A DNA stretch of 64,000 nt from Niveispirillum cyanobacteriorum. GTDB taxonomy: Bacteria; Pseudomonadota; Alphaproteobacteria; Azospirillales; Azospirillaceae. Under the pieces are notes generated by a model, which did no database searches, was not told where the DNA came from, and saw nothing but the letters and a program-made list of their open reading frames with translations. A program made the translations under genes and the position numbers. The stretch spans positions 186,001 to 250,000 of the forward strand of contig NZ_CP025612.1 in NCBI RefSeq assembly GCF_002868735.1, given 5' to 3'. Below, piece by piece: positions 53,881 to 61,420 of the stretch (within the stretch, counting starts at the first letter, position 1; every line of letters begins with the position of its first letter).

Positions 53881-56805
53881 ATGAAGCAGTCCGTATATTC
53901 CGCGCGGTCGATCCGCGGCCTTCTGATGGCCGGCGCCGCTGTGAGCGCCGTCGCCATGACCGCCGCTCCGGCCATGGCCCAGGAGATTGAAGAAATCGTC
54001 GTCACCGGTTCGCGCATTGCGTCGCCGAACCTGGTTTCGACGTCGCCGATCACCGTGGTCGGTCAGGACGAAATCAAGTACCAGGGCACGACCCGCGTCG
54101 AAGACCTGGTCAACAGCCTGCCGCAGGCTTTCGCCAGCCAGACCAGCCAGGTCTCGAACGGCTCGACCGGTACCGCCACCATCGACCTGCGTAACCTGGG
54201 CCCGTCCCGTACGCTGGTTCTGGTCGACGGCAAGCGTCTGCCGCCGGGTTCCCCGGGTTCGGGCGGCTCCGCTCCCGACATCAACCAGATCCCCGGCGCG
54301 CTGATCGAGCGTGTTGAAGTGGCCACCGGCGGCGCCTCTGCCGTGTACGGCTCCGACGCCGTCGCCGGCGTTGTGAACTTCATCATGAAGGACGATTTCG
54401 AAGGCGTGGCTTTCGACTATCAGTTCTCCTTCTACCAGCACAATAACGACAATGGCCCGGCTCGCGACGCCGTGAACCGCGGTCGCTATCCGCTGCCCGA
54501 CGACAGCGTGACCGACGGCTTCACCCGCGACGCCACCGTCGTGATGGGCGCCTCCACCGAAGACGGCAAGGGCAACGTGACCCTGTATGCCGGCTACCGT
54601 AAGATCGATGCCATCCTGCAGTCCGAGCGTGACTATTCCGCTTGTACGGTTGCCGCTGGCGCCGGCGTGTGGAACTGCTCCGGTTCCGGCACCACCTTCC
54701 CGACCCGTATCGTTCTGACCACCGGCACTGTCGGCGGCGGCACCGCCCCGGCCAACGGCCAGCTGAACGATGCCGGTGTGTTTGTTCCGTACTACCAGCC
54801 CTACAATTTCGGCCCGCTGAACTACTATCAGCGTCCGGACGAGCGTTACACGCTGGGCGCTTTCGGCAAGTACGAGATCAACGAGAACGTTACTGCCTAC
54901 ACGCAGCTGATGTTCATGGACAACCAGACGGTTGCCCAGATCGCTCCGTCCGGCATCTTTGGCCAGTCGTTCAACATCCGTTGCGATAACGCCATGCTGT
55001 CCGCTGCTCAGCGCACGCAGTATTGCGGCTCGCTGGCCGGCACCAGCAACACCGTCAACATGACGCTGTTCCGTCGTAACACGGAAGGTGGCGGTCGTCA
55101 GTCTGACCTGCAGCACACCTCCTGGCGCATGACCGGCGGCTTCAAGGGTGATGTCGGCGGCTGGGACTATGACGTCTATGGCCAGTATGCCCGCGTCAAC
55201 TTTGCCCAGACCTACTACAACGACTTCTCGATCTCCCGTATCGGTCAGTCGCTGGACGCCGTCCGTAACGCCGCCGGCCAGATCGTCTGCCGCGACGACA
55301 GCAATGGCTGCGCCCCGTACAACATCTTCACGCCGGGTGGCGTGACCCAGGCTGCTCTGGACTTCCTGCAGACCCCCGGCTTCCAGCGCGGTTACACCGA
55401 GCAGAAGTTGGCCTCGGGCAGCATCTCGAAGGACCTGGGCGACTATGGCCTGACCTTCCCGACCGCTTCCACGGGCGTCGCCATCGCTCTGGGTGCGGAA
55501 TATCGTGAAGAGTACCTGCAGCGCACCGTGGACAGCGCCTTCGCCACTGGCGATCTGGCTGGTCAGGGCGGCCCGACGCTGGGCGTTGCCGGCGGCTTCG
55601 ACGTGACCGAACTGTTCGGCGAAATGCGCGTTCCGCTGATCGAAGACGCTCCGTTCGTCAAGCAGCTGACCCTGGACCTGGGCTACCGTTATTCGGATTA
55701 CTCGAACTTCGGTGGCACCGACACCTACAAGGTGGCCGGTGACTGGGCGCCGATCGATGATCTGCGTATCCGTGGTAGCTACAACCGCGCCGTCCGCGCC
55801 CCGAACGTCCAGGAACTGTTCACGCCGCAGGGCCTGGGCCTGTTCAACATGGACACGGATCCCTGCGCCGGTACGGCTCCGCAGTTCACGGCTGCCCAGT
55901 GCGCCAACATGGGCGTGACCGCTGCCCAGTATGGCCGCATCCTGGACAACTCCGCTGGTCAGTATAACTCGCTGGACGGTGGTAACCCGAACCTGCAGCC
56001 GGAAACGTCTGACACCTACTCGATCGGCTTCGTGGCCACCCCGTCGGTGATCGAAGGCCTGACGCTGACGGTTGACTACTTCAAGATCAAGATCAAGGAC
56101 GTCATCTCGACCGTTCCGCCTGATCTGGCCGTCAATCTCTGCGGCACGACCGGCAATGCCGCTTACTGCTCGCTGATCACCCGCGATCCGACCTCCGGTT
56201 CGCTGTGGATCGGCACCATCGCCAACGTCAAGGCGACCAACGTCAACATCGCTTCGCTGTCTACCTCGGGCATCGACGTCGATCTGGCCTACCGCTTCGA
56301 TCTGGAAGACGTGGGTCTGGCCGATGCCGGCTCCGTGGCTTTCAGCATGGTCGGTACCTGGATGGATACCGCCAAGAGCGAGCCGCTGCCGGGTGAAGGC
56401 GTGTACGACTGCGTGGGCTACCATGGCTCCACCTGCGGCGTGCCGACCCCCGAATGGCGTCACCGTCTGCGCACCACCTGGGCGACCCCGTGGGATGCCA
56501 ACCTGTCGGTCTCCTGGCGCTACATCTCCAGCGTGAAGGCGCAGGCCGCTTCGCCGAACCCGCTGCTGAGCGCTGCTGTGAACCCGCTGAACCGCAAGTT
56601 CGATGCGTACAACTACATCGACGTGGCTGCCACCTACAGCCCGATCGAGAACCTGTCGCTGTCGCTCGGCGTGAACAACGTGTTCGACAAGGACCCGCCG
56701 CTGTCGGGCGTGCTGGCTGCCGTGTTCGGCAACGGCAACACCTATCCGGGCGTGTACGACTCGATGGGCCGTTACGTGTTCATGGGCGCCCAGGTCAAGT
56801 TCTGA
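53881..56805 (+). CDS. Large TonB-dependent outer-membrane receptor
   Basis: 974 residues with a signal peptide (RGLLMAGAAVSAVAMTAAPA, cut before Q). The plug domain (~residues 38-175) starts IEEIVVTGSRIASPNLVSTS and has TRVEDLVNSLPQAFASQTSQ, DLRNLGPSRTLVLVDGKRLP and VEVATGGASAVYGSDAVAGV; the barrel ends in Phe (GRYVFMGAQVKF). The IVVTGSRI start and length fit the sphingomonad/Caulobacter receptors for carbohydrates, peptides or other organic substrates rather than siderophore receptors. Codons are strongly biased to CGT, GGT, GCT and AAC, unlike neighbours, which suggests an abundant protein. Confidence 0.95.
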   Translation: MKQSVYSARSIRGLLMAGAAVSAVAMTAAPAMAQEIEEIVVTGSRIASPNLVSTSPITVVGQDEIKYQGTTRVEDLVNSLPQAFASQTSQVSNGSTGTATIDLRNLGPSRTLVLVDGKRLPPGSPGSGGSAPDINQIPGALIERVEVATGGASAVYGSDAVAGVVNFIMKDDFEGVAFDYQFSFYQHNNDNGPARDAVNRGRYPLPDDSVTDGFTRDATVVMGASTEDGKGNVTLYAGYRKIDAILQSERDYSACTVAAGAGVWNCSGSGTTFPTRIVLTTGTVGGGTAPANGQLNDAGVFVPYYQPYNFGPLNYYQRPDERYTLGAFGKYEINENVTAYTQLMFMDNQTVAQIAPSGIFGQSFNIRCDNAMLSAAQRTQYCGSLAGTSNTVNMTLFRRNTEGGGRQSDLQHTSWRMTGGFKGDVGGWDYDVYGQYARVNFAQTYYNDFSISRIGQSLDAVRNAAGQIVCRDDSNGCAPYNIFTPGGVTQAALDFLQTPGFQRGYTEQKLASGSISKDLGDYGLTFPTASTGVAIALGAEYREEYLQRTVDSAFATGDLAGQGGPTLGVAGGFDVTELFGEMRVPLIEDAPFVKQLTLDLGYRYSDYSNFGGTDTYKVAGDWAPIDDLRIRGSYNRAVRAPNVQELFTPQGLGLFNMDTDPCAGTAPQFTAAQCANMGVTAAQYGRILDNSAGQYNSLDGGNPNLQPETSDTYSIGFVATPSVIEGLTLTVDYFKIKIKDVISTVPPDLAVNLCGTTGNAAYCSLITRDPTSGSLWIGTIANVKATNVNIASLSTSGIDVDLAYRFDLEDVGLADAGSVAFSMVGTWMDTAKSEPLPGEGVYDCVGYHGSTCGVPTPEWRHRLRTTWATPWDANLSVSWRYISSVKAQAASPNPLLSAAVNPLNRKFDAYNYIDVAATYSPIENLSLSLGVNNVFDKDPPLSGVLAAVFGNGNTYPGVYDSMGRYVFMGAQVKF

Positions 56806-56833
56806 TCTGATCGCCTTTGAATGTGAGTATGGG

Positions 56834-56862
56834 AATGGCGGGGCTTCGGCTCCGCCATTTTC
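56834..56862 (+). terminator. Intrinsic terminator of the large TonB receptor gene
   Basis: AATGGCGGGGC-TTCG-GCTCCGCCATT followed by TTC, 28 bp after the stop; the UUCG-type tetraloop is very stable. Confidence 0.85.
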
Positions 56863-56980
56863 ATTTGGGGTTCCGGCTTGAAATGGTCACAGGGTTTGGC
56901 GCTTTCCTGCCGCCCCGTTGCCCCATTCTAGCCGCGATGCGGCGTCAACCTGCCTTCATGTCCATGGCAGTGGATAGGAT

Positions 56981-57292
56981 ATGAAGATGAAACGCATGCT
57001 TTCCCTGGCCGCCCTGGCGGCAGCCCTGATGTCCCTGTCCCCGGTTGGGGATGCGCTGGCCGGTGGCCGTCATGACCGTGACCGGCAGCACCACCATCAT
57101 CATTATTATGATCGCGGGTATGATCATCGGGGTGGTCGCCATCACCACCACCATTATCACCGACCGCCCCCGCCGCCGGTATACTACCACTACTACGTAC
57201 CGCCGCCGCGCCCGCCGGCCACCATCATCTATCGCGACTATGGCCGTGGCCCGTCGCTGGTTCTGGATGTGGAGATCGGGCGCCGGCGCTGA
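56981..57292 (+). CDS. Histidine- and proline-rich secreted peptide
   Basis: 103 residues with a signal peptide (MLSLAALAAALMSLSPVGDA). The mature part is almost repetitive: RQHHHHHYYDRGYDHRGGRH, then further His and Tyr, then a proline and tyrosine stretch (RPPPPPVYYHYYVPPPRPPA), ending in VLDVEIGRRR. Such sequences can bind nickel, copper or zinc or act at the cell surface; this is inference. No homologue is named. The gene is monocistronic, 175 bp after the TonB receptor stop. Confidence 0.65.
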   Translation: MKMKRMLSLAALAAALMSLSPVGDALAGGRHDRDRQHHHHHYYDRGYDHRGGRHHHHHYHRPPPPPVYYHYYVPPPRPPATIIYRDYGRGPSLVLDVEIGRRR

Positions 57293-57377
57293 TGTAACGT
57301 TTCGTTCTCCTCAATCGCCGGCGCTGCATCCGCAGCTTGGCTACCGACATGTGCCGTGCGGCGGCGGTCGCCGCCGG

Positions 57378-57405
57378 AGCTGTTTCAGTTCAATTGAAAA
57401 CAGCT
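57378..57405. other. Inverted repeat after the TPR-oxygenase gene
   Basis: Arms AGCTGTTT and AAACAGCT flank an inner palindrome TTCAATTGAA. It lies 4 bp beyond the stop of the minus-strand TPR-oxygenase gene, as a terminator would, but has no T-run. Confidence 0.45.
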
Positions 57406-57409
57406 TTGG

Positions 57410-59233
57410 TCAGGCCGGGACCAGATCAAAGGCGATGGTGATGCGCGGGATCTCATCCTGAAACGGCACGGTCCCGTGCCAGAAATAGGATGGAAACAAC
57501 ACCAGCCGGCCCGGCTTCGGCTGTACGGCATGCAGGGCGGGCAGGCTGACCTCTGGTCCCAGATTGGGAACACCGAAGGTCAGCCACCCCGACTGGTCGC
57601 CGGTATCGGCTGCCGGCGGCACCTGCAGGTAATAGACGCCGCTGATCCAGCCTTCGGGATGGATATGGTGGGTGTGGAATCCCCCATCACGCAGGCGCGA
57701 TGACCAGGAGCCGGCAAAGGCCAGTCCCTTGCCCCGCCGCCCGAAATAGGGGTGCTCCGGGCGGTCGGGCATCGCGTCGACATAGGCGCGCACAGTGGCC
57801 AGAATCTGCTCACGCAGAACCACAATAGGTGCGTCGTCGCGTTGTGCGAACAGATTGGCGCTGGTTTGCGTGCCCTTGCGCAGGGTCAGGTGGATCGGTT
57901 CATTGACCGTGTCGTGCAGCCTGTCCAGCAGCGTCAGTGTTTCGGCCAGGAACGTGTCCAGATCGGCCCAGCCCTGGGGTGCGGGTAGATCAAATACGGC
58001 GACACAGCCATCGATCTCGCCATTGCCGCTATCGCCATCCAGCCGGCTGAGCGTACCGAGCAGGGCGAGGCTGTACTGGTCATACGGAAAGGCCGTCAAT
58101 GTGTGGCGGGCCATGTCGCGCGCGCCGTGCCGGTCGCCGGACCGCAGCAGGGCCAGGGCGAGATCATTGTGCAGAGACAGGTTGTCCGGATGGGCCTCCA
58201 GCAGCTGCCGCAGCACTGGCACCGCTTCGGTTGGCCGGTCGGCCCGCAGCAGCAAGCTGGCCTGACGGCGCAACACCGACGGATCGGTTGGGGCCAGTGA
58301 CAGGGCCAGGGCACAATTCTGCATCGCCGCATCGACGAAGCCGAACTCCGCCTGCAATTCTGCGGCGATATCCAGGGCGCGGGCCGATTTTGGCTGTGCC
58401 CGCATCACGGCGTAGATGGCGTCGAACACATTATCCAGCCGCCCCAAGGTCCAGAGCCGGCGGGCAAGGTTGCGGTGGGCGTCCCGGTCCAGCGGGTCAT
58501 GCTGGATCGCGGTCTGGAAGGCCTGAATGCTTTCCTCATGCCGGCTCAAATCCCCCATCAGATTGCCCAGCAGCAGCCAGGCATCCTTTGACTGCGGGGC
58601 GACCGCCACGGCCTGCCGCACAAGCGGCTCCGCATCGGCATATCGATGCTGCCGGCGCAGGATGGAGGCGAGGTTGATCAGAACCAGGGGATGATCGGGC
58701 GCCAGCGTGCGGGCGCTTATCAGCGCCGCTTCTGCCTCTGCCAGCTGCTCTGCATCGCCATGGATAAGGCCCAGCATCAACAAGCTGGGCAGATGCTGGG
58801 GCGAGAGTTTCAGGGCGGCGGCACAGGCCTTCTGCGCCTCATCCAGGCGCCGCATCGCATGCAGTGCCTTGCCGCGATGATACTGGAATTCCGCATTTCC
58901 CGGCATGAGGGCGATGGCCCGGTCGTAACAGGTCAGGGCATCGGCGGCTCGCTGCTCCGCCAGATGCAGATTGCCCAGATTGCTCCACACCCCCGGCTGC
59001 CGCGGATTGGCGTCCAGTGAGCGGCGCATGTAATCCACGGCAAGGTCGGGCCGGCCCGCATTCTTCGCCAGCAGGCCCAGAAGCTGCCAGGCGTCGGGAT
59101 TGCGCGGATCAATGGTCAGCACCTGCCTGTAGGCCTGTTCGGCCTGGACCGCGCGTCCCGCCTTCTGCGCGGCAAGGCCCGCCTGCAGCAATTGCCCGAT
59201 GCGCTGCGCCGCCGTTCCCGTCAGCCCCGCCAT
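57410..59233 (-). CDS. TPR protein with C-terminal 2-oxoglutarate/Fe(II) oxygenase domain
   Basis: 607 residues. Residues ~10-390 are tetratricopeptide repeats (for example AEQAYRQVLTIDPRNPDAWQ, LACYDRAIALMPGNAEFQYH-like units). The C-terminal ~190 residues look like a 2OG-Fe(II) oxygenase: FHTHHIHPEGWISGVYYLQV (iron His and Asp/Glu region), GRLVLFPSYFWHGTVPF (distal His) and RITIAFDL (Arg for 2-oxoglutarate). This corresponds to the PF13759 family as I recall it. TPRs probably bind a protein substrate that the oxygenase modifies. It starts 9 bp after the rppH stop. Confidence 0.82.
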   Translation of the reverse strand: MAGLTGTAAQRIGQLLQAGLAAQKAGRAVQAEQAYRQVLTIDPRNPDAWQLLGLLAKNAGRPDLAVDYMRRSLDANPRQPGVWSNLGNLHLAEQRAADALTCYDRAIALMPGNAEFQYHRGKALHAMRRLDEAQKACAAALKLSPQHLPSLLMLGLIHGDAEQLAEAEAALISARTLAPDHPLVLINLASILRRQHRYADAEPLVRQAVAVAPQSKDAWLLLGNLMGDLSRHEESIQAFQTAIQHDPLDRDAHRNLARRLWTLGRLDNVFDAIYAVMRAQPKSARALDIAAELQAEFGFVDAAMQNCALALSLAPTDPSVLRRQASLLLRADRPTEAVPVLRQLLEAHPDNLSLHNDLALALLRSGDRHGARDMARHTLTAFPYDQYSLALLGTLSRLDGDSGNGEIDGCVAVFDLPAPQGWADLDTFLAETLTLLDRLHDTVNEPIHLTLRKGTQTSANLFAQRDDAPIVVLREQILATVRAYVDAMPDRPEHPYFGRRGKGLAFAGSWSSRLRDGGFHTHHIHPEGWISGVYYLQVPPAADTGDQSGWLTFGVPNLGPEVSLPALHAVQPKPGRLVLFPSYFWHGTVPFQDEIPRITIAFDLVPA

Positions 59234-59242
59234 GGCAATGCC

Positions 59243-59731
59243 TCAGCCTGGAACGGCCAGATGGCCCAACTCGGCCACCACCTGTTCATAGGTCGCGCGC
59301 TTGAAGGGTACGATCAGGCTGGTCAGCTTATGCATCGGCACCCACTGCCAGGCATCGAACTCCGGATGTTCGGTTTCAATATTGATGTCGGCGTCCGTGC
59401 CCGTGAACCGGCAAGCCACCCATTTCTGGGTCTGGCCGCGGTACCGGCCACCCCAGACCTTGCCCACCAGATGGGGCGGCAGATCATAGGACAGCCACTG
59501 TCCGCTTTCGGCCAGGATCACGGCCTTGGCTGTGCCGATCTCTTCCTTTAACTCACGCAGGGCGGCCTGGGCCGGGCTTTCACCATCATCAATGCCACCC
59601 TGCGGCATCTGCCAGGCGTCGGGGGTGTCCGTACGCTTGGCCACGAAGATGTGGCCGTCCTGGTTGATCAGCATGATGCCGACACAGGGACGGTAGGGAA
59701 GGGTGCTGGGATCGGGCTTGTGCTTCGCCAT
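59243..59731 (-). CDS. rppH: RNA pyrophosphohydrolase (Nudix)
   Basis: 162 residues. The Nudix box GGIDDGESPAQAALRELKEE continues IGT; the family start YRPCVGIMLINQDGHIFVAK and the W-x-MPQGG segment (DAWQMPQGG) are those of RppH/IalA. It removes the 5' pyrophosphate of mRNA, starting RNase E-dependent decay. The IalA name comes from Bartonella invasion. It lies 80 bp after the pentapeptide gene and 9 bp before the TPR-oxygenase gene on the same strand. Confidence 0.95.
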   Translation of the reverse strand: MAKHKPDPSTLPYRPCVGIMLINQDGHIFVAKRTDTPDAWQMPQGGIDDGESPAQAALRELKEEIGTAKAVILAESGQWLSYDLPPHLVGKVWGGRYRGQTQKWVACRFTGTDADINIETEHPEFDAWQWVPMHKLTSLIVPFKRATYEQVVAELGHLAVPG

Positions 59732-59811
59732 TTGTCATTCTTTGGATTGCTGTCGCATGCTGGCATGCACCGTAGCCCAGCGATGGGGGTGGCGTCACCT
59801 GCCGCGATGCA

Positions 59812-61062
59812 TCATTGCCAGCGGGCGCGGCGCAGCTCTGGGGCGTTGGTGGCATTGGGATCCAGGCTTGCACCCCGCAGGTCGGTGGCGGCGAAGTTCC
59901 CGTCACTGAATTTTGCCCCTTCCAACCGGGCACCGCGCAGACTGGCCCCGCGCGCATCGGCGCCGGCCAGATTGGCCTCCCGAAGGTCGGCGGGCCAGTC
60001 GCGGCCCATCGACTGACCATCAGCGCCGCGCAAAGCGACAGGACTGAACTGCGTGTCGAGCAGGCTGGCCTCCCGCATGTCTGTACGGGCCAGATTGGCG
60101 CCATCGAAGACGGCATCGCGCAGTTCCGCCCCCCGGAAACTGGACCCCGTCAGCTTGGCCATCCGCCACATGGAGCCACGCAGATTAGCCTTGTCGAAGC
60201 GGCCATAGGTGATCTCTGACCCCGACAGGTCGCAGCCGGTCAGATCGGCACCGGTCAGGTCGGGCTTCATCAGCACCATGCGCAGCCCTTCGCGACCATT
60301 GCTGATAATCCAGCGCTGATGCTGCGCGATGGCTTCACGGACCTCGGGGGCCAGTTTGCCATGGTTGGCGCTGAACACCGCGCCATCGGTATAGGCGGCC
60401 TTGAAGTTGGCGGCGTCAGGCGGGACATTGCGTAACCGTGCATCGCGCAGGTCAGCACGGGCAAAGTCGGCGCCGGTCACCTGGGTATTGTCCAGAATGA
60501 CCGCCTTCATCTTGGCGTCGGCAAAGCTGGTGCCGCGCAGATCGGCCCCCGACAGGTTGGCGGCGAACAGGTGCGCGCCCGACAGGTTGGCACCCGCCAG
60601 ATTGACATTGCGCAGGTCCGCGCCCGACAGATCGGCACCCGCCAGCGAGGCATTGGCCATGTCGGCACCGGTCAGATTGGCCGTCTGCACCACCTGCTGC
60701 TTAACCTTGCCAACCCAGATCACCAACTGGCCCTGACGCAGGTCTGCCCGGTCGAAACAGGCACCGCGCAGGTTGGCCCCGGCCAGATTGATGCCGCGCA
60801 GATCGGCACTGACGAGACTGGCCCCAACCATGTCGGCGCGTGCCAGATTGGCCCCGAACAGGTCCGTCCCGTCCAGATTGGCAACGCGCAGGACGGCATC
60901 TTCCAGGTTCACGCCGCTTAACAATGCGTTGCGCATGTCGGCGTTGGGCAGGCTGGCGCTGCGCAGATCCTGTGATTTCAGTTCCAGCCGCTTGCCGCCC
61001 GGACGCCCTTCCAGGAAGCGCTGATGCAGGGTCAGCGACTGCTGAAGGTCGAAATCCGCCAC
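59812..61062 (-). CDS. Pentapeptide-repeat protein
   Basis: 416 residues from a GTG at 61062 (AGGA 5 bp upstream). Most of the protein is A(D/N)LXX repeats, as in LRVANLDGTDLFGANLARAD and LAGADLSGADLRNVNLAGAN, which form a right-handed quadrilateral beta helix. A non-repeat segment (LAPEVREAIAQHQRWIISNG) divides the repeats near residue 245, and WVGKVKQQVVQTAN is a shorter interruption. There is no signal peptide. Functions of these proteins vary: some (Qnr, MfpA) mimic DNA against gyrase, most are unknown. It heads a possible operon with rppH and the TPR-oxygenase gene. Confidence 0.88.
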   Translation of the reverse strand: MADFDLQQSLTLHQRFLEGRPGGKRLELKSQDLRSASLPNADMRNALLSGVNLEDAVLRVANLDGTDLFGANLARADMVGASLVSADLRGINLAGANLRGACFDRADLRQGQLVIWVGKVKQQVVQTANLTGADMANASLAGADLSGADLRNVNLAGANLSGAHLFAANLSGADLRGTSFADAKMKAVILDNTQVTGADFARADLRDARLRNVPPDAANFKAAYTDGAVFSANHGKLAPEVREAIAQHQRWIISNGREGLRMVLMKPDLTGADLTGCDLSGSEITYGRFDKANLRGSMWRMAKLTGSSFRGAELRDAVFDGANLARTDMREASLLDTQFSPVALRGADGQSMGRDWPADLREANLAGADARGASLRGARLEGAKFSDGNFAATDLRGASLDPNATNAPELRRARWQ

Positions 61063-61313
61063 CGCCGTCCTTTCTCTGCAATGTTGCCGATTTATGCTCT
61101 TCTGGAAACCTGATTACCACGAAAGAGGGTTAACAGGCCTGCCCGATTCCCCTGCCCGAAAGCATAGCTCGAACTGCTTGTCCCCCGGTCCGGGGTGGTG
61201 CGCGAATCGGTCCGCGCCCGATGCAGTGCGATGCCGCATTGCAGCAGTAATAATGCACCTGAAACCCCGGAAATCCATGCACGAATCCACGCGTCGGGAG
61301 ATCGGTTTTGGAC
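61063..61313. other. Intergenic region between pentapeptide and indolepyruvate oxidoreductase genes
   Basis: No ORF is convincing. GGTCCG occurs near 61185 and 61209, related to the inverted repeats further on. It should hold the promoters of both divergent genes. Confidence 0.4.
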
Positions 61314-61346
61314 CGAAAATAAGTCAGTAGCATTGACCTATTTTCG
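61314..61346. promoter_or_regulatory. 33-bp inverted repeat, candidate operator
   Basis: CGAAAATA (61314-61321) and TATTTTCG (61339-61346) enclose GTCA and TGAC with a 7-bp centre; a wider frame GGACCG ... CGGTC is also symmetric (61310-61357). It lies 75-107 bp upstream of the indolepyruvate oxidoreductase ATG. Confidence 0.6.
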
Positions 61347-61378
61347 TGGTTACGGTCTAGGCAGGACAGGGTCAATAA

Positions 61379-61401
61379 TCGGACCTAACATAGCGGTCCG
61401 A
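61379..61401. promoter_or_regulatory. Second inverted repeat in the leader
   Basis: TCGGACC (61379-61385) and GGTCCGA (61395-61401), 9-bp spacer, just before the ribosome-binding site (GGGGAGGG). It could be an operator or an mRNA hairpin. Confidence 0.45.
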
Positions 61402-61420
61402 TAGGGGAGGGTATTAAGAA

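Noticed and set aside
53728-56463. A 911-codon open frame on the minus strand across the large TonB receptor gene
   Set aside because: It is a mirror frame of a GC-rich, strongly codon-biased gene; its product is a run of low-complexity Gly/Val/His/Arg with no domain.
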